Of a stretch of DNA of 8,637 nucleotides, positions 6,897-8,637 are shown in pieces. The position numbers and the translations under genes were made by a program. The stretch is taken from assembly GCA_014379925.1 (NCBI GenBank), contig JACMKY010000606.1, positions 1 through 8,637 of the forward strand, read 5' to 3'. Position 1 is the first letter of the stretch, and the number at the start of each line of letters is the position of its first letter. This stretch comes from Cytophagales bacterium (lineage in GTDB: Bacteria; Bacteroidota; Bacteroidia; Cytophagales; ES-bin-26). Below the pieces are notes generated by a model that was given only the letters and a program-made list of their open reading frames with translations, was not told where the DNA came from and did no database searches.

Positions 6897-6904
6897 CAAA
6901 CCTA
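6897..6904 (-). promoter_or_regulatory. -7 promoter box (TAGGTTTG) for crtI
   Basis: On the minus strand TAGGTTTG fully matches TAnnTTTG. It lies 79 bases before the crtI ATG and downstream of the sigma-gene terminator, so it would start a crtI-crtB transcript with a leader of about 70 bases. No TTTG is found 19-22 bases upstream; a TTG pair sits closer, in TTGGATTG just before the box. A weak -33 element would fit a promoter that needs an activator or alternative sigma factor, but that is inference. Confidence 0.45.
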
Positions 6905-6943
6905 CGCAATCCAACCAGAAGACCAGGAAGGACGGCGATAAAC

Positions 6944-6977
6944 AAAAAACTCCCAAAGCCCGCGAAGGTTTTGAGAG
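6944..6977 (-). terminator. Intrinsic terminator of the sigma-factor gene
   Basis: On the minus strand CTCTCAAA pairs with TTTGGGAG (eight pairs, one G-U wobble) around a GC-containing inner loop, and six T follow directly. It lies about 50 bases past the sigma-factor stop codon and separates that gene from crtI. Confidence 0.75.
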
Positions 6978-7025
6978 TAGTGACCACAACCCGTTCCGTG
7001 CGACGGAAAATCTGGTTGATCCCAA

Positions 7026-7538
7026 TCAGTTGTGGTAGGCGTATACGGTCAGTTGCGCTTTCAGATCCTTGCGGGCAATGTGAATCCGGTTTTTCACCGT
7101 CCCGATGGGAATGTTGAGCCGCTGGGCAATCTCGTGGTATTTGAACCCTTGGAAGTGCATCAGGAAGGGAGTCTTGTAGGCTCCGTCGAGTTGGTCGATG
7201 GCTTCATTGATGTCGCGCTGGGCGAAGTTAGAATGGGCCAGGTTCTCGGTGATGCTGTCCAGAGAATTGATGTAGTGCAGGTTGTCGGTGGTATCGATGA
7301 ACGTTTTCCTCCGCACCAGCCGCTGGTAGTTGGTGATGAAGGTATTTTTCATAATGGTGTATAACCAAGCCTTCAGGTTGGTACCGTCGGTAAACTTGTC
7401 GCGGTTGGTAAAGGCCTTCATCAGGGTCTCCTGCAGCAAGTCGTTGGCATCCTCCACGTCTTTGGTCAACCGAAGGGCAAAGGGCCGGAGGGCTTTGGTA
7501 ACCTGGTCGATTGAATGGGTGAACTCGAGCACAGTCAT
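7026..7538 (-). CDS. ECF-type RNA polymerase sigma factor
   Basis: This 170-residue protein has the two-domain layout of extracytoplasmic-function sigma factors. Region 2 spans about 18-72, with EDANDLLQETLMKAF (29-43) for core binding and NLKAWLYTIMKNTFITNYQR for -10 recognition. A short linker follows, then region 4 at about 113-162, with the helix-turn-helix YHEIAQRLNIPIGTVKNRIH for -35 contact. No anti-sigma gene is adjacent on either side. The gene has its own consensus promoter at 7562-7593, inverted-repeat operators upstream and a terminator after it. Its place directly ahead of crtI, common in Bacteroidota carotenoid loci, suggests it controls pigment genes, as the ECF factor CarQ does in Myxococcus. 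No target is proved by the sequence. Confidence 0.92.
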   Translation of the reverse strand: MTVLEFTHSIDQVTKALRPFALRLTKDVEDANDLLQETLMKAFTNRDKFTDGTNLKAWLYTIMKNTFITNYQRLVRRKTFIDTTDNLHYINSLDSITENLAHSNFAQRDINEAIDQLDGAYKTPFLMHFQGFKYHEIAQRLNIPIGTVKNRIHIARKDLKAQLTVYAYHN

Positions 7539-7561
7539 AATCGGGTGGTTTTTTGTTGAAG

Positions 7562-7593
7562 CAAATTTAAAATATACTCAACAAACTACCAAA
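7562..7593 (-). promoter_or_regulatory. Consensus Bacteroidota promoter of the sigma gene
   Basis: On the minus strand TTTG (7593-7590), a 20-base spacer and TAAATTTG (7569-7562) match both elements and the spacing of the Bacteroidota primary-sigma consensus (TTTG, 19-22 bases, TAnnTTTG). Transcription would begin near 7555, about 17 bases before the ATG at 7538. It is the best promoter in the window. Confidence 0.75.
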
Positions 7594-7595
7594 TT

Positions 7596-7630
7596 CTTGT
7601 TTAAGTATTTTACTACTTCTATTAAACAAG
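7596..7630. promoter_or_regulatory. Inverted repeat A abutting the sigma promoter (operator candidate)
   Basis: The perfect 9-base arms CTTGTTTAA (7596-7604) and TTAAACAAG (7622-7630) flank a 17-base spacer. The near arm is two bases from the -33 element, the usual place for an operator. Its core TTGTTTAA/TTAAACAA recurs in the repeat at 7747-7770. The cognate protein is not in the window. A MerR-type regulator is often encoded in Bacteroidota carotenoid loci and is one candidate. Confidence 0.55.
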
Positions 7631-7649
7631 ATTGAATTCCCCTTCAATC
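7630..7649. repeat. Inverted repeat C, contiguous with repeat A
   Basis: The perfect 7-base arms GATTGAA and TTCAATC flank a six-base spacer TTCCCC. Its first base is the last base of repeat A. It may be a second binding site or part of a larger regulatory element upstream of the sigma promoter. Confidence 0.4.
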
Positions 7650-7746
7650 CATTTAGTATGATTTGTCTTCGAATATGGGTGAATAGAAGGCCTACTGAAG
7701 AAATGAAGCGGTATTCAACCAAATTAATCGTGCTGAATAGTCAGTG

Positions 7747-7770
7747 ATTTGTTTAATTTTTTAAACAAAT
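7747..7770. promoter_or_regulatory. Inverted repeat B sharing the TTGTTTAA core (operator candidate)
   Basis: The perfect 10-base arms ATTTGTTTAA and TTAAACAAAT flank four bases. The element starts 15 bases past the stop codon of the SDR gene. It is AT-rich and has no T-run after it on the minus strand (CACTGACT follows), so it does not look like a normal terminator. Its arms share eight bases with repeat A, and the two centres are about 146 bases apart. A pair of sites for the same dimeric regulator, possibly looping, is the simplest reading. Confidence 0.5.
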
Positions 7771-7784
7771 GCTTATACGTTCTC

Positions 7785-8637
7785 TCAATAAAAAGGATCT
7801 TCGTTTGTAAAAGAAAAATTCAACGGATCCGGGTACCGGAAAACGTACGCCAGTTCTTGCTGTAACTTGCGGACAGCCACGATCTTGAATGGCTGATTGC
7901 CCGTCGGCGTAAATTCGGGCGGTTCGAAACCCAGATCAGCCGCGTTTCGGAGGTAAACCTCCTGTCGCGTGGGATGCAACGGAGCGACCAGATTGTAAGT
8001 TTCTCCCCACTTTTCCCGTTCGATGACCGCCTCCACCGCGCCGACCACGTCGTCGCGGTGTACCAAGTTGACGGGAACTGCCCCGGTGGGCAACGCTTTT
8101 CGGCCGGCAAAATACTTCCCTGGTATCCGGTCGTACCCCATCAGTCCGCCGCAACGCAACACGGTGGTTTCCACCCGCGGCGAGAGCGACCTCAGGAGGG
8201 CTTCGGCCTGCAAAAGCACCCGGTTAGAGCCGGGTTGCGGCAGGGCTTCTTCCTCCGTTACCTCCCGGTTCAGGTCGGGATACACCGAAGTAGCGCTGAT
8301 GTAAATCACCCGCCGGATAGCCGAACCCAGCAAGGAGTCCATTAAGAACCGGATTTGTCGGGGATGGAAATCGGCACCCCGCGCCTCCACCTTCGGGGGC
8401 ACGTTGAGAACCAGTACGTCGGCGGAGAGAAAATCGGCGAGCCCTTCCCCGTTCGGTTCCGGATCGAGGTGAAGCAAAAAAGGCTGGATGTCCCGGGCCA
8501 CCAGTGACGCCAATTTCGGCCGCGAAGTGGTAGTTCCCTTCACCAGGTAACCTTTCCGGGCCAGTGACCGACCCAACGGCAAGCCCAGCCAGCCGCAACC
8601 CAAAATGCTGATGGAAGGGTTGCGGGTTGCAGATTGC
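7785..8637 (-). CDS. SDR-family NAD(P)-binding epimerase/dehydratase-like protein (5' end cut)
   Basis: This is a Rossmann-fold protein of the extended/atypical short-chain dehydrogenase group (YeeZ-like). The first strand and nucleotide motif read ISILGCGWLGLPLGRSLARKGY (GxGxxG), followed by a TTTS phosphate-binding turn typical of NADP use. Further on are VLVLNVPPK, the active-site strand VIYISATSVYPD, TVLRCGGLMGYDR, and VNLVHRDDVVGAVEAV, a cofactor-domain signature of epimerases. The Tyr in ATSVY lacks a Lys four residues on, so a normal YxxxK dyad is absent, as in other YeeZ-like proteins. A TTG at 8603 would remove the first strand, so the real start lies outside the window: the frame is open to 8637 with no ATG. 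The substrate is unknown. An AT-rich region of 246 bases separates it from the sigma-factor gene. Confidence 0.85.
   Translation of the reverse strand, partial: QSATRNPSISILGCGWLGLPLGRSLARKGYLVKGTTTSRPKLASLVARDIQPFLLHLDPEPNGEGLADFLSADVLVLNVPPKVEARGADFHPRQIRFLMDSLLGSAIRRVIYISATSVYPDLNREVTEEEALPQPGSNRVLLQAEALLRSLSPRVETTVLRCGGLMGYDRIPGKYFAGRKALPTGAVPVNLVHRDDVVGAVEAVIEREKWGETYNLVAPLHPTRQEVYLRNAADLGFEPPEFTPTGNQPFKIVAVRKLQQELAYVFRYPDPLNFSFTNEDPFY
8617..8637 (-). repeat. Three tandem 7-base units at the right edge
   Basis: On the minus strand the edge reads GCAATCT, GCAACCC, GCAACCC, three consecutive heptamers of which two are identical. The SDR frame runs through them (QSATRNP). They may be the end of a longer intergenic heptamer array. 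The window ends here, so its length is unknown. Confidence 0.4.

Noticed and set aside
6793..6987. 64-codon minus frame with a hydrophobic stretch between the sigma gene and crtI, a possible small anti-sigma or membrane peptide
   Set aside because: It starts at GTG inside the terminator region, contains the terminator hairpin and the crtI -7 box, and overlaps the crtI start; chance is more likely.
5261..7117. 618-codon plus-strand open frame over crtI
   Set aside because: It is antisense to crtI, has low-complexity VGQ/HH-rich composition and shows no domain; crtI explains the stretch fully.
7747..7770. Repeat B as the terminator of the SDR gene
   Set aside because: The stem is almost all A-T and no T-run follows it; sharing its arms with repeat A makes an operator more likely. 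A weak terminator role cannot be excluded.
1..8637. Mobile element, CRISPR array, defence system, tRNA or rRNA
   Set aside because: No transposase, integrase, regular spacer repeats or RNA-gene structures were seen on either strand.

Overview
The window looks like chromosomal DNA of a pigmented Bacteroidota bacterium, most likely of the Cytophagales (Spirosoma/Dyadobacter-like). Evidence: promoters of the Bacteroidota type (TTTG about 20 bases before TAnnTTTG), start codons without obvious Shine-Dalgarno sites, a DUF4142 lipoprotein, and a carotenoid locus of the form ECF sigma factor - crtI - crtB. The genes are moderately GC-rich, whereas the sigma-factor promoter region (about 7540-7784) is strikingly AT-rich. 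The taxonomic call is inference. Every gene I can support lies on the minus strand, so transcription runs from high to low coordinates.

In order of transcription: (1) 8637-7785, an NAD(P)-binding SDR/epimerase-type protein whose 5' end is cut by the window edge. (2) 7784-7539, an AT-rich regulatory region with a consensus promoter and several perfect inverted repeats, two of which share the arm TTGTTTAA/TTAAACAA. (3) 7538-7026, an ECF-type sigma factor, followed by a strong intrinsic terminator. (4) 6817-5342 crtI (phytoene desaturase) and 5138-4305 crtB (phytoene synthase), separated by a 203-base spacer rich in inverted repeats. Together they would convert GGPP to a lycopene-type carotenoid. 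No cyclase, hydroxylase or GGPP synthase gene is present here. (5) 4208-3624, a DUF4142 ferritin-like lipoprotein, followed by a strong terminator and a second perfect palindrome. (6) 3200-1983, a stand-alone lysine-ketoglutarate reductase / saccharopine dehydrogenase-like oxidoreductase. (7) 1869-1664, a small secreted-protein reading frame broken at a run of eight T. (8) 1634-84 gpmI, the cofactor-independent phosphoglycerate mutase, which starts with TTG. (9) 91-1, the start of a lipoprotein gene that overlaps the gpmI stop codon.

I found no classical mobile element, CRISPR array, tRNA or rRNA, and no clearly new multi-gene system. The most interesting signals are regulatory: the paired TTGTTTAA inverted repeats abutting the sigma-factor promoter, and a separate -7 box in front of crtI. 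They suggest a controlled sigma-factor-to-carotenoid switch. The homopolymer-broken secreted ORF ahead of gpmI is the second thing worth checking.
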